NCBI GenBank assembly: GCA_022510605.1 | Contig: JAFLTB010000020.1 | Span: 1 to 39,832, forward strand | Source: Lachnospiraceae bacterium | GTDB lineage: Bacteria; Bacillota; Clostridia; Lachnospirales; Lachnospiraceae | DNA length: 39,832 nt | Direction: 5' to 3' | Shown here: piece by piece, positions 15,998 to 22,924 of the stretch | Layout: every line of letters starts with the position of its first letter | Position numbering within the stretch: the stretch's first letter is position 1 | Notes under the pieces: generated by a model | Seen by the model: the letters and a program-made list of their open reading frames with translations, nothing else | Told to the model about the DNA's origin: nothing | The model's database searches: none | Program-made: the position numbers and the translations under genes

Positions 15998-16870
15998 ATG
16001 ATAAAAATGATTGCCTTTGACCTGGATGGAACAGTTTTGGATGATAAAAAAAGAATCCCACCGCTTACGAAAAAAATTCTGGAGAAGGCGGCCAGACAGG
16101 GAATCGAGATTGTCCCGGCCACCGGCCGGCCCTTTTGCGGCATATTCGAAGAGGTGAAAAGCCTGGAAGGGGTCCGCTACATACTTACTACCAATGGCGC
16201 TGGGGTATATGAAAAGGACACCGGGCGCTGTATCTATGAAAACAGTATGCCCCTCCGGCGTTTCCTTCCCATGATGAAGAAATTGGAGCCCCTGACAGTG
16301 ATGGCAGATGCCTTTGTCAAAGGGGAGTGCTATATGAGCATCAAAAACCGGAGGCTGATTGAGGAAATGAATGCCTCGGAGGAGGTAAAGGCCTATATCC
16401 GGGAATCCCGGACCTGTGTGGAGAAACTGACGGAGTATCTGGCAGAGCGGGGAGACGACGTGCAGAAAATCACAATCAATTTTGTGGAAAATCCCGATGG
16501 CACCAGGCGGGACTATGAGAAGGTAATTGCCATAATAGAAGAGTTCCCGGAATTTATTATGGTGTCCGGGGGCATGGGAAATGTAGAGGTCACGGCCCGC
16601 TCCGCCTCCAAGGGGGATGGCATTGTAAAATTGGGGGAGAAGCTTGGCATTGTCCCGGAGGAGATACTGGCCTTCGGAGACAGCGGCAATGACGTGGCAA
16701 TGCTGCAGGCCGCCGGTACCGGCGTGGCCATGGAAAATGCAGAGCCGGAGGCAAAGGAAGCCGCAGATTTTGTGACCCGGAAAAATACAGAGGAGGGCAT
16801 CGTGTATGCCCTGGAACAACTGATGCCGGAACTGACAGACGGCATAGAGGAAATGAGGGACAAACTATGA
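15998..16870 (+). CDS. Cof-type HAD-superfamily phosphatase
   Basis: A 290-residue haloacid-dehalogenase-like hydrolase with a C2B cap. Motif I DLDGTVLDD (nucleophile Asp) is close to the N-terminus and motif IV GDSGNDVAML near residue 225, the Cof/YidA pattern. Members dephosphorylate sugar phosphates or nucleotides such as FMN or pyridoxal phosphate; the substrate is not predictable. ATG 15998 lies behind GAAGGGAG; the upstream in-frame ATG 15956 overlaps the recombinase stop. The stop overlaps the ATG of the GH43 gene (ATGA). Confidence 0.88.
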   Translation: MIKMIAFDLDGTVLDDKKRIPPLTKKILEKAARQGIEIVPATGRPFCGIFEEVKSLEGVRYILTTNGAGVYEKDTGRCIYENSMPLRRFLPMMKKLEPLTVMADAFVKGECYMSIKNRRLIEEMNASEEVKAYIRESRTCVEKLTEYLAERGDDVQKITINFVENPDGTRRDYEKVIAIIEEFPEFIMVSGGMGNVEVTARSASKGDGIVKLGEKLGIVPEEILAFGDSGNDVAMLQAAGTGVAMENAEPEAKEAADFVTRKNTEEGIVYALEQLMPELTDGIEEMRDKL

Positions 16871-18447
16871 ATCCAAATCCATTGATAAAAGCAGATTTTC
16901 CTGACCCGGATGTTATCCGGGTGGATGACACCTATTATATGGTGAGTACCACCATGCACTTTATGCCGGGGTGTGTGATTCTGCGCTCTTATAATCTGAC
17001 AGACTGGGAAATTCTTACCCATGTCTATGAGGCCTTGGAGGAGACGGATAAGGAGTGTCTGAGGGAGGGACAGTGTGCCTACGGCCAGGGCATGTGGGCG
17101 GCCTCTCTCCGCTATCATCAGGGAATCTTTTACATCTGCTTTGTGGCAAACGATACAGGAAAGACCTACCTGTACCGTTCCCCCGAGATTACCGGCCCCT
17201 GGAAAAAGAGTGAAATAGAGGGCTTTTACCATGACAGCTCCCTGCTCTTTGACGATGATGGCAGAATTTATCTGGCTTACGGAAATCGGCAGATATACAT
17301 CATAGAATTAAATGAAGATTTAACAAAACCAAAGACAGGAGGCTTTCACCAGATGGTGGTGGAGGACACAGAGGACGTCCGGCTTGGCTATGAGGGCACC
17401 CATTTTTATAAAATAAAGGGAAAATATTATCTGTTTTTTATCCATTGGGGCAGGGCAGACGAGGCCCGCCGCACCCAGGCCTGCTATGTGGCAGACCGGA
17501 TTGAGGGGCCGTACCGGGGCGGTGATGTACTGGATGATGACCGGGGATATCACAATCAGGGGGTGGCCCAGGGCGGTATTGTTGACACGCCGGAGGGAGA
17601 CTGGTATGGTATTTTATTTCAGGACAGCGGAGCGGTGGGACGGATTCCTGTGCTGGTGCCGGTGGAATGGCGGGGGGATTTTCCTGTCTTTGGCGTGGAA
17701 GGCCGGGTGCCCCGGGACATTGCCTGTCTGGATAACCGTCCGGGATATTCCTATGAGCCGGTGTATGGCGGGGACGATTTTTCCTATGAACCGGATGCGC
17801 AGGGAAACATCCACTTGAAGCCCTGGTGGGAATGGAATCATATTCCTGAGCCTGCCCTGTGGCGGATTTCCAGGGAAAAAAGAGCTTTGGAGCTCACCAC
17901 AGGGGGGCTCTGTAACAATGTGAGCCAGGCGGTAAATACCCTGACCCAGCGGCTGATGTATCCCGGCAGCGAAGTGACCGTGACTGTGGAGGGAGGCCGG
18001 TTAAAGGATGGCGATATTGCCGGTCTCTGTCTGCTTCAGGGGGATTATGCACTGGCCGGACTCCGGCGGGAACATGGAAGGTATGCGGCGGTGCTTTTGG
18101 CCAGACCGGGGGAAAAGGAAAATGCCATGGCACAGCCGGCGGACGAGACGGTGGGAGAGGAACTGGCAAGAGTTTCCCTGACGGGACCGGAGGTGACGCT
18201 TCGTGTCCGGGCAGACTTTGGGGAAATGCGGGACATGGCCCAGTTTTTTCTTCAGACAGAGGAGGGCTGGCGTCCTCTGGGAGACAAAATAAAACTGCAC
18301 TTTAAGCTGGACCACTTCTGTGGCTGCCGGGCCGGACTGTGCTGCTATGCCACGGAGGAGGCCGGGGGAACGGCGGCGTTTACCCGGTTTACCCATACCA
18401 TCTGGCAGGCCGGCGAGGGGCCGGAAACTTTGGCGGATGGGACTTGA
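16867..18447 (+). CDS. Glycoside hydrolase family 43 (xylosidase/arabinofuranosidase-like)
   Basis: A 526-residue enzyme. The five-bladed propeller domain (about 1-310) shows the three GH43 carboxylates: Asp in FPDPDVI (about 13), Asp in YHDSSLL (123) and Glu in GYEGTHF (176). The C-terminal part (about 315-520) looks like the beta-sandwich domain of intracellular beta-xylosidases. There is no signal peptide, so it acts on imported oligosaccharides, likely xylo- or arabino-oligosaccharides, releasing pentose. It is translationally coupled to the HAD phosphatase. No transporter or AraC/LacI regulator is adjacent, which is unusual for such genes. Confidence 0.9.
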   Translation: MNPNPLIKADFPDPDVIRVDDTYYMVSTTMHFMPGCVILRSYNLTDWEILTHVYEALEETDKECLREGQCAYGQGMWAASLRYHQGIFYICFVANDTGKTYLYRSPEITGPWKKSEIEGFYHDSSLLFDDDGRIYLAYGNRQIYIIELNEDLTKPKTGGFHQMVVEDTEDVRLGYEGTHFYKIKGKYYLFFIHWGRADEARRTQACYVADRIEGPYRGGDVLDDDRGYHNQGVAQGGIVDTPEGDWYGILFQDSGAVGRIPVLVPVEWRGDFPVFGVEGRVPRDIACLDNRPGYSYEPVYGGDDFSYEPDAQGNIHLKPWWEWNHIPEPALWRISREKRALELTTGGLCNNVSQAVNTLTQRLMYPGSEVTVTVEGGRLKDGDIAGLCLLQGDYALAGLRREHGRYAAVLLARPGEKENAMAQPADETVGEELARVSLTGPEVTLRVRADFGEMRDMAQFFLQTEEGWRPLGDKIKLHFKLDHFCGCRAGLCCYATEEAGGTAAFTRFTHTIWQAGEGPETLADGT

Positions 18448-18472
18448 CTTTTGGGGACTAATTTGTTAGTCT
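18444..18472 (+). promoter_or_regulatory. blaI-type promoter with overlapping operator
   Basis: TTGACT (18444-18449), 17 bp, TAGTCT (18467-18472). The palindrome GACTAA-TTTG-TTAGTC (18456-18471) covers spacer and -10. BlaI/MecI-family repressors bind ACTA/TAGT-type palindromes, so this is a good autoregulatory operator candidate. The -35 overlaps the GH43 stop codon. Confidence 0.65.
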
Positions 18473-18529
18473 AAAGAAAAAAGTATATGTGCTAAATGCA
18501 GGAATGTATAGAATAATAAGGAGGCAGCA

Positions 18530-18898
18530 ATGAGTGAGAAAGGCATGAAATTATTTGATTCCGAGCGTAAGGTAATGGAGGTTTTGTGGGAATATGGTGA
18601 TATGCGGGCCAGCGGAATTGTCAAGGTGCTGAAGGAGCGGATTGGCTGGAACCGCAATACCACCTATACGGTAGTGAAAAAATGTGTGGAGAAGGGCGCC
18701 ATTAAGAGAATCGAGCCTCACTTTGTCTGCCAGGCCCTGGTGTCGAAGGAGGACATTCAGGAGTACGAGACAAAGGAACTGGTAAACCGTATGTTTGACG
18801 GCTCCAAGGAAAAGTTTTTTGCCGCTTTTCTGGATAAAGAGGAGTTTTCAGACAGCGAGATTACCCATCTGAAGGAACTGGTACAGAAGTTAAAATAA
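18530..18898 (+). CDS. BlaI/MecI-family transcriptional repressor
   Basis: A 122-residue winged-helix repressor. The N-terminal HTH (LFDSERKVMEVLWEYGDMRASGIVKVL...WNRNTTYTVVKKCVEKG) matches the BlaI/MecI/CopY family, and the C-terminal helices (EFSDSEITHLKELVQKLK) are the dimerisation part. Classical members are inactivated by a BlaR1/MecR1 sensor protease encoded next to them. Here no M56 peptidase follows: the next gene is an ion antiporter beyond a strong terminator. It has its own promoter with a matching palindrome at 18456. RBS AAGGAGGC precedes ATG 18530. Confidence 0.88.
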   Translation: MSEKGMKLFDSERKVMEVLWEYGDMRASGIVKVLKERIGWNRNTTYTVVKKCVEKGAIKRIEPHFVCQALVSKEDIQEYETKELVNRMFDGSKEKFFAAFLDKEEFSDSEITHLKELVQKLK

Positions 18899-18912
18899 TC
18901 TTACACTGCCAG

Positions 18913-18966
18913 AGACTTTTATTGGAACATGAGATTTTTTTTGTTGCAATAAAAGTCTTGTTTTTG
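18913..18966 (+). terminator. Terminator after the BlaI-type gene
   Basis: AGACTTTTATTG (18913-18924) pairs perfectly with CAATAAAAGTCT (18947-18958), followed by TGTTTTT. It isolates the repressor gene from the antiporter gene. Confidence 0.88.
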
Positions 18967-18995
18967 TATAAAAATAAAATCAAAGGAGGAAATCC

Positions 18996-19976
18996 ATGCA
19001 AATCTTTTGGAATTGTATCATATTAGCAGTAGGTTTTGTGGCCCTGATTAAAGGGGCGGATTTTTTTGTGGAGGGAAGTGCCTCCATTGCCAGATATTTC
19101 AAGGTGCCCGGTGTCGTCATTGGACTCACTGTGGTAGCCATGGGCACCAGTGCCCCGGAACTGGCAGTAAGCGTGTCGGCGGGGCTGTCCGGCTCCAATG
19201 CCATCGCTGTCAGCAATGTGGTGGGCTCCAATATATTTAATCTTCTGGCGGTGCTTGGCGTCTGTGCCATTATGAAACCCCTGCCGGTGGATGATGGGAT
19301 AAAAAAGAGAGATTTTCCGATTTGCCTGATTGCCACGCTGTTAGTCTTTCTGCTGGCAGGAAATCTGGTGCTGGCAGGAAAGGGCGGAAATTTCCATGAT
19401 GCCGAGGCTGCGGCGGGAGAATTGTTCCGGTGGAACGGTCTGGTGTTAGTGGGCGCTTTTATACTGTATATGCTGTATACCGTCCGTGTTGCCCTGAAAA
19501 ACCGGACGCAGGAACAGGAGGAGGAAAAAGTCTCTCTGGGAAAGAGCATTTTGTTTATTCTGGGGGGACTGGCGGCTATTGTCATCGGCGGCCAGCTGGT
19601 GGTAAACAGCGCCAGAGCCCTGGCCCTGGCCTGGGGCATGAGTGAGACGCTGGTGGGGCTTACCATAGTAGCCATTGGAACAAGTCTGCCAGAGCTGGTG
19701 ACCTCGGTGGTGGCCTCTTCCAAGGGGGAGAACGGCATGGCCCTGGGCAATGTAGTGGGCTCGAATCTCTTTAATCTTTTGCTGATTCTGGGTGTTTCCA
19801 GTTCCCTGCATCCCATTCAGATTAGCATGGCATCCTTTGTGGATTTGGGAATGCTTTTGGGCGTCAGTCTCATATGCTATGGCTTTGTCTGCTCCGGCCG
19901 CCGGATAAACCGTATGGAGGGAGCGGTACTGCTTGTCCTGTATGCCTCCTATATGGTCTACGCCATTGTGAGATAG
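18996..19976 (+). CDS. Calcium/sodium antiporter (CaCA family)
   Basis: A 326-residue membrane protein with about ten hydrophobic segments. The two inverted alpha-repeats of the Ca2+:cation antiporter family are clear: VVAMGTSAPELAVSVSAGL...NVVGSNIFNLLAVLG in the first half and IVAIGTSLPELVTSVVASS...NVVGSNLFNLLLILG in the second, each with the ion-binding Glu. It resembles YrbG-type exchangers and would export Ca2+ in exchange for Na+ or H+. A cytoplasmic loop around residues 160-180 (KNRTQEQEEEK) joins the halves. RBS AAAGGAGG precedes ATG 18996. It stands alone between a terminator and the MarR promoter. Confidence 0.93.
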   Translation: MQIFWNCIILAVGFVALIKGADFFVEGSASIARYFKVPGVVIGLTVVAMGTSAPELAVSVSAGLSGSNAIAVSNVVGSNIFNLLAVLGVCAIMKPLPVDDGIKKRDFPICLIATLLVFLLAGNLVLAGKGGNFHDAEAAAGELFRWNGLVLVGAFILYMLYTVRVALKNRTQEQEEEKVSLGKSILFILGGLAAIVIGGQLVVNSARALALAWGMSETLVGLTIVAIGTSLPELVTSVVASSKGENGMALGNVVGSNLFNLLLILGVSSSLHPIQISMASFVDLGMLLGVSLICYGFVCSGRRINRMEGAVLLVLYASYMVYAIVR

Positions 19977-19982
19977 TGTGAC

Positions 19983-20047
19983 TTGACAAGGGAGCTCATA
20001 TCTGCTATATTAGTTCAAAAAGAAACAGTTTTTTGCAAAACTGTTTC
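19983..20047 (+). promoter_or_regulatory. MarR/citrate synthase promoter with palindromic operator
   Basis: TTGACA (19983-19988), 17 bp, TATATT (20006-20011). Eleven bases later the perfect inverted repeat GAAACAGTTTT (20022-20032) / AAAACTGTTTC (20037-20047), loop TTGC, sits in the early transcribed region. No T-run follows, so it is more likely an operator for the adjacent MarR protein than a terminator. Confidence 0.7.
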
Positions 20048-20075
20048 AAAATAAACAGTCTGGTTGGAGGCCATC

Positions 20076-20516
20076 ATGGACGAAATAGAACTCTTTTTGA
20101 AGGGAAGACATCTGAAAAAGCTGTATGAGATGGAGTATCAGGAAATTTTGGAAAAGTATGAATTGAAGCCAGTGGAAGTGGATTTGTTGTATCTGCTGTC
20201 TATGGCGGGAGAGCGCAATACCTCAAGAGATTTGAAAAACGTCAGCGGTGTTTCCAAGGCTCATATCTCCAAGGCGATTGACCATCTGAGAAAGCGGCAG
20301 CTGATTCGTATAGAGGAGGATGCCAGAGACAGACGGTGCAGCCACCTCTATATGACAGAGGCGGGAAATGAATGTCTGGTTGAGATAAGACGGATTCAGG
20401 AATATATCCGGGGCATCCTGTATCAGGGCATTACAGATTCAGAGCGGCAGGTGTTGACCCAGGTGGCAAAAAAGGTGACAGACAATATAAAAGAAGAGAT
20501 TAAGCGAAAATCATAG
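20076..20516 (+). CDS. MarR-family transcriptional regulator
   Basis: A 146-residue winged-helix regulator. Helical dimerisation ends surround the HTH (NTSRDLKNVSGVSKAHISKAIDHLRKRQLI) and the wing (EEDARDRRCSHLYMTEAG), whose DxRR pattern is typical of MarR proteins. These repressors often respond to small aromatic ligands or metabolites. TTG 20064 overlaps GGAGG (20066-20070), so the start is ATG 20076. The citrate synthase gene follows after 22 nt, so the protein probably controls both through the palindrome at 20022-20047. Confidence 0.88.
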   Translation: MDEIELFLKGRHLKKLYEMEYQEILEKYELKPVEVDLLYLLSMAGERNTSRDLKNVSGVSKAHISKAIDHLRKRQLIRIEEDARDRRCSHLYMTEAGNECLVEIRRIQEYIRGILYQGITDSERQVLTQVAKKVTDNIKEEIKRKS

Positions 20517-20538
20517 CAGATATGGAAGGTGATAGATT

Positions 20539-21900
20539 ATGGTAAAACAGAAAATGAAACCCTTTGAAGAGTATGTAAAGGACTGTGCAGCGATGTGCCG
20601 GGAGACGGACCAGATTAGCCCGGAGCTGTTTGCGGAGTACGGAGTAAAGAAGGGGCTCAGGGACAAAAATGGAAATGGTGTTCTGTCCGGGCTGACCCAT
20701 ATCTCCAAAATCGAGGCATTTCGTGAAGAGAATGGAGAAAAAATCCCCTGTGATGGCCAGCTGTGGTACCGGGGATATCATGTCATTGACCTGGTAAACG
20801 GTTTCCGTAACCATCACTTTGGTTTTGAGGAGGTCGCCTATCTGTTACTGATGGGCAAGCTCCCGACAGAGGAGGAATTGCAGGGGTTCCGCTATATGCT
20901 GGCGGAGAGCCGTACTCTTCCCACCAATTTCACCAGAGATGTAATTATGAAGGCGCCCAGCAGCGATTTGATGAATTCCCTGACCCGGAGTGTGCTGACG
21001 CTGGCCTCCTATGATGAAAAGGTCAGTGAGCAGTCCCTGGAAAATATCCTGAAGCAGTGTCTCCGGCTGATTAGTGTCATGCCGATGTTAGGAGTATATG
21101 GCTATCATGCCTATAACCACTATGAGAGGAACGACAGCCTTTATATCCACCGGCCGGACGAATCTCTGTCCACAGCGGAGAATATTCTTCTGATGCTCCG
21201 GCCGGACAAGTCCTATACGCCATTGGAGGCACGGGTGTTAGATGCAGCGCTGGTTCTCCATATGGAGCATGGCGGCGGCAATAACTCCACCTTCACCACC
21301 CGGGTGGTGACTTCAGCGGGCTCCGATACCTACTCGGTCATGGCGGCGGCGCTGTCTTCCTTAAAGGGACCAAAGCATGGCGGCGCCAATATCAAGGTCA
21401 TGGAAATGATGAATGACCTTCGGGAGAAGGTAAAGGATTGCAAGGACGAAGACAAAGTCCGCTGGTATCTGGAGCGGATTGTGGACAAGAAGGAATTTGA
21501 CCGGAAGGGCCTGGTTTATGGAATTGGCCATGCAGTGTATTCCCTTTCAGACCCCCGGGCCCGGGTATTCAAAAAATTCGTGGAGAGCCTGGCCATTGAG
21601 AAGGGGCTGACAGAGGATTATGATTTGTATTCAATGATTGAGCGGCTGGCACCGGAAATCATCTCCAAAAAGCGGAAGATGTATAAGGGCGTCAGTGCCA
21701 ATGTGGACTTTTACAGCGGGTTTGTCTACAGTATGCTGGGGATTCCGGTGGAACTGTATACGCCGATTTTTGCCATGGCCCGTATTGTGGGCTGGAGTGC
21801 CCACCGTATCGAGGAGCTGGTAAACGTGGATAAAATCATACGTCCGGCCTATAAGAGCGTGATGGAGGAAAGGGAATACGTAAAGATTGAGAAGAGGTAA
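20539..21900 (+). CDS. gltA: Citrate synthase
   Basis: A 453-residue enzyme that condenses acetyl-CoA and oxaloacetate to citrate in the cytoplasm. The active-site segments are present: LHMEHGGGNNSTFTTR, SLKGPKHGGAN (His) and GIGHAVYSLSDPRA (His), plus C-terminal substrate-binding residues in VDFYSGFVYSMLGIP. The N-terminus is long compared with the shorter (about 370-residue) archaeal-type enzymes. In fermentative clostridia it serves 2-oxoglutarate/glutamate synthesis; aconitase and isocitrate dehydrogenase genes are not adjacent. It is co-transcribed with the MarR gene and followed by a strong terminator. Confidence 0.93.
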   Translation: MVKQKMKPFEEYVKDCAAMCRETDQISPELFAEYGVKKGLRDKNGNGVLSGLTHISKIEAFREENGEKIPCDGQLWYRGYHVIDLVNGFRNHHFGFEEVAYLLLMGKLPTEEELQGFRYMLAESRTLPTNFTRDVIMKAPSSDLMNSLTRSVLTLASYDEKVSEQSLENILKQCLRLISVMPMLGVYGYHAYNHYERNDSLYIHRPDESLSTAENILLMLRPDKSYTPLEARVLDAALVLHMEHGGGNNSTFTTRVVTSAGSDTYSVMAAALSSLKGPKHGGANIKVMEMMNDLREKVKDCKDEDKVRWYLERIVDKKEFDRKGLVYGIGHAVYSLSDPRARVFKKFVESLAIEKGLTEDYDLYSMIERLAPEIISKKRKMYKGVSANVDFYSGFVYSMLGIPVELYTPIFAMARIVGWSAHRIEELVNVDKIIRPAYKSVMEEREYVKIEKR

Positions 21901-21962
21901 TGGGATATGCACATAAATTAATATTGGGTTTTTCATACAAAATATAAGTGAAAGTAACAAAG

Positions 21963-22012
21963 GACTCTTTTTTTATAACATTGGCAGGAATGTATAAAAA
22001 AAGAGTCTTTTT
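21963..22012 (+). terminator. Terminator of the MarR-citrate synthase operon
   Basis: A 15-bp perfect stem starting GACTCTTTTTTTATA pairs with TATAAAAAAAGAGTC, extended inward by ACATT/AATGT after one bulge, then five T. The A/T-rich symmetry suggests it may work in both directions. Confidence 0.88.
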
Positions 22013-22069
22013 CGTAAAATGTCACAAAGAAAGGTCTGGAAATTTGTGGAATATTTTGGAAGATTTTGA

Positions 22070-22098
22070 TTGATTATGAATGAAAATGATTGTATAAT
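22070..22098 (+). promoter_or_regulatory. Promoter of the fructose PTS cluster
   Basis: TTGATT (22070-22075), 17 bp, TATAAT (22093-22098), 28 nt before the DeoR start codon. Confidence 0.65.
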
Positions 22099-22126
22099 AA
22101 AAATACCATAAGAAGTGGAGGCAAAA

Positions 22127-22897
22127 ATGCTTACAGAGGAACGGTTACAGAGAATATTGGAACTGGTGGAACGGTATCAGAGCATTTCCACCCGACAGTT
22201 GACAGAGAAACTGGGGATATCGGAGTCCACCGTGCGCCGGGATTTGGCCCTGTTAGATGGGCAGGGCACGGTGAAAAAGGTGCGGGGCGGCGTCATGGTC
22301 ATAGGGAGCCGGTACAAGGCAAAGGATGATGCCGTGTCTCTGCGCAAGGAAAGGAATCCTGAAGAAAAGGAACGGATTGCCCGGTATGCGGCCTCTCTTA
22401 TAAAACCGGATGATTTTGTCTATTTGGATGCGGGCACCACCACGGAGCGGATGATTGAGTACCTGACAGAAAAGCAGGCAGTCTTTGTCACCAATGCCGT
22501 ATCCCATGCCAAACGGCTGTCCGAAGCCGGCTATACGGTCTATCTGCCCGGTGGGGAATTTAAGGCAGCCACGGAGGCACTGGTAGGGGAAGAAGCAGTG
22601 GAGAGTCTGCAAAAATACAATTTTACAAAGGGTTTCTGGGGAACCAACAGCGTCAGCAAAGAGGAGGGATTTTGCACACCGGATGTACGGGAGGCTATGA
22701 TAAAAAAAACTTCCATGAGCCGCTGTGCCAAATGCTATGTTTTATGTGATTCCAGTAAATTTTCACAGATATCCTGTGTAAAATTCGGCGATTTTGTAAA
22801 TGCTGACATTATCACCACCAAAGTAACCGGTAAGGAATTTGTACATTGCAGTAATATTGTAGAAGTGGATGCCATTAAGGCTTCGCATATCATGTAA
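22127..22897 (+). CDS. DeoR-family regulator (FruR-like)
   Basis: A 256-residue sugar-responsive repressor. The DeoR helix-turn-helix is at the N-terminus (LQRILELVERYQSISTRQLTEKLGISESTVRRDLALLDGQG) and the C-terminal sugar-phosphate-binding domain includes YLDAGTTTERMIEYL, VTNAVSHA and the C-terminal LCDSSKF. DeoR members next to fructose PTS genes usually respond to fructose-1-phosphate. GTG 22115 overlaps GGAGG (22117-22121), so the start is ATG 22127. It is followed after 27 nt by the PTS permease gene, with no fruK in between. Confidence 0.9.
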   Translation: MLTEERLQRILELVERYQSISTRQLTEKLGISESTVRRDLALLDGQGTVKKVRGGVMVIGSRYKAKDDAVSLRKERNPEEKERIARYAASLIKPDDFVYLDAGTTTERMIEYLTEKQAVFVTNAVSHAKRLSEAGYTVYLPGGEFKAATEALVGEEAVESLQKYNFTKGFWGTNSVSKEEGFCTPDVREAMIKKTSMSRCAKCYVLCDSSKFSQISCVKFGDFVNADIITTKVTGKEFVHCSNIVEVDAIKASHIM

Positions 22898-22924
22898 TTT
22901 TTAAGAAAGAAAGGAGAGAATATT

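Noticed and set aside
15878-16819. 313-codon minus-strand frame opposite the HAD phosphatase
   Set aside because: Antisense shadow; the + strand gene has intact HAD motifs I and IV.
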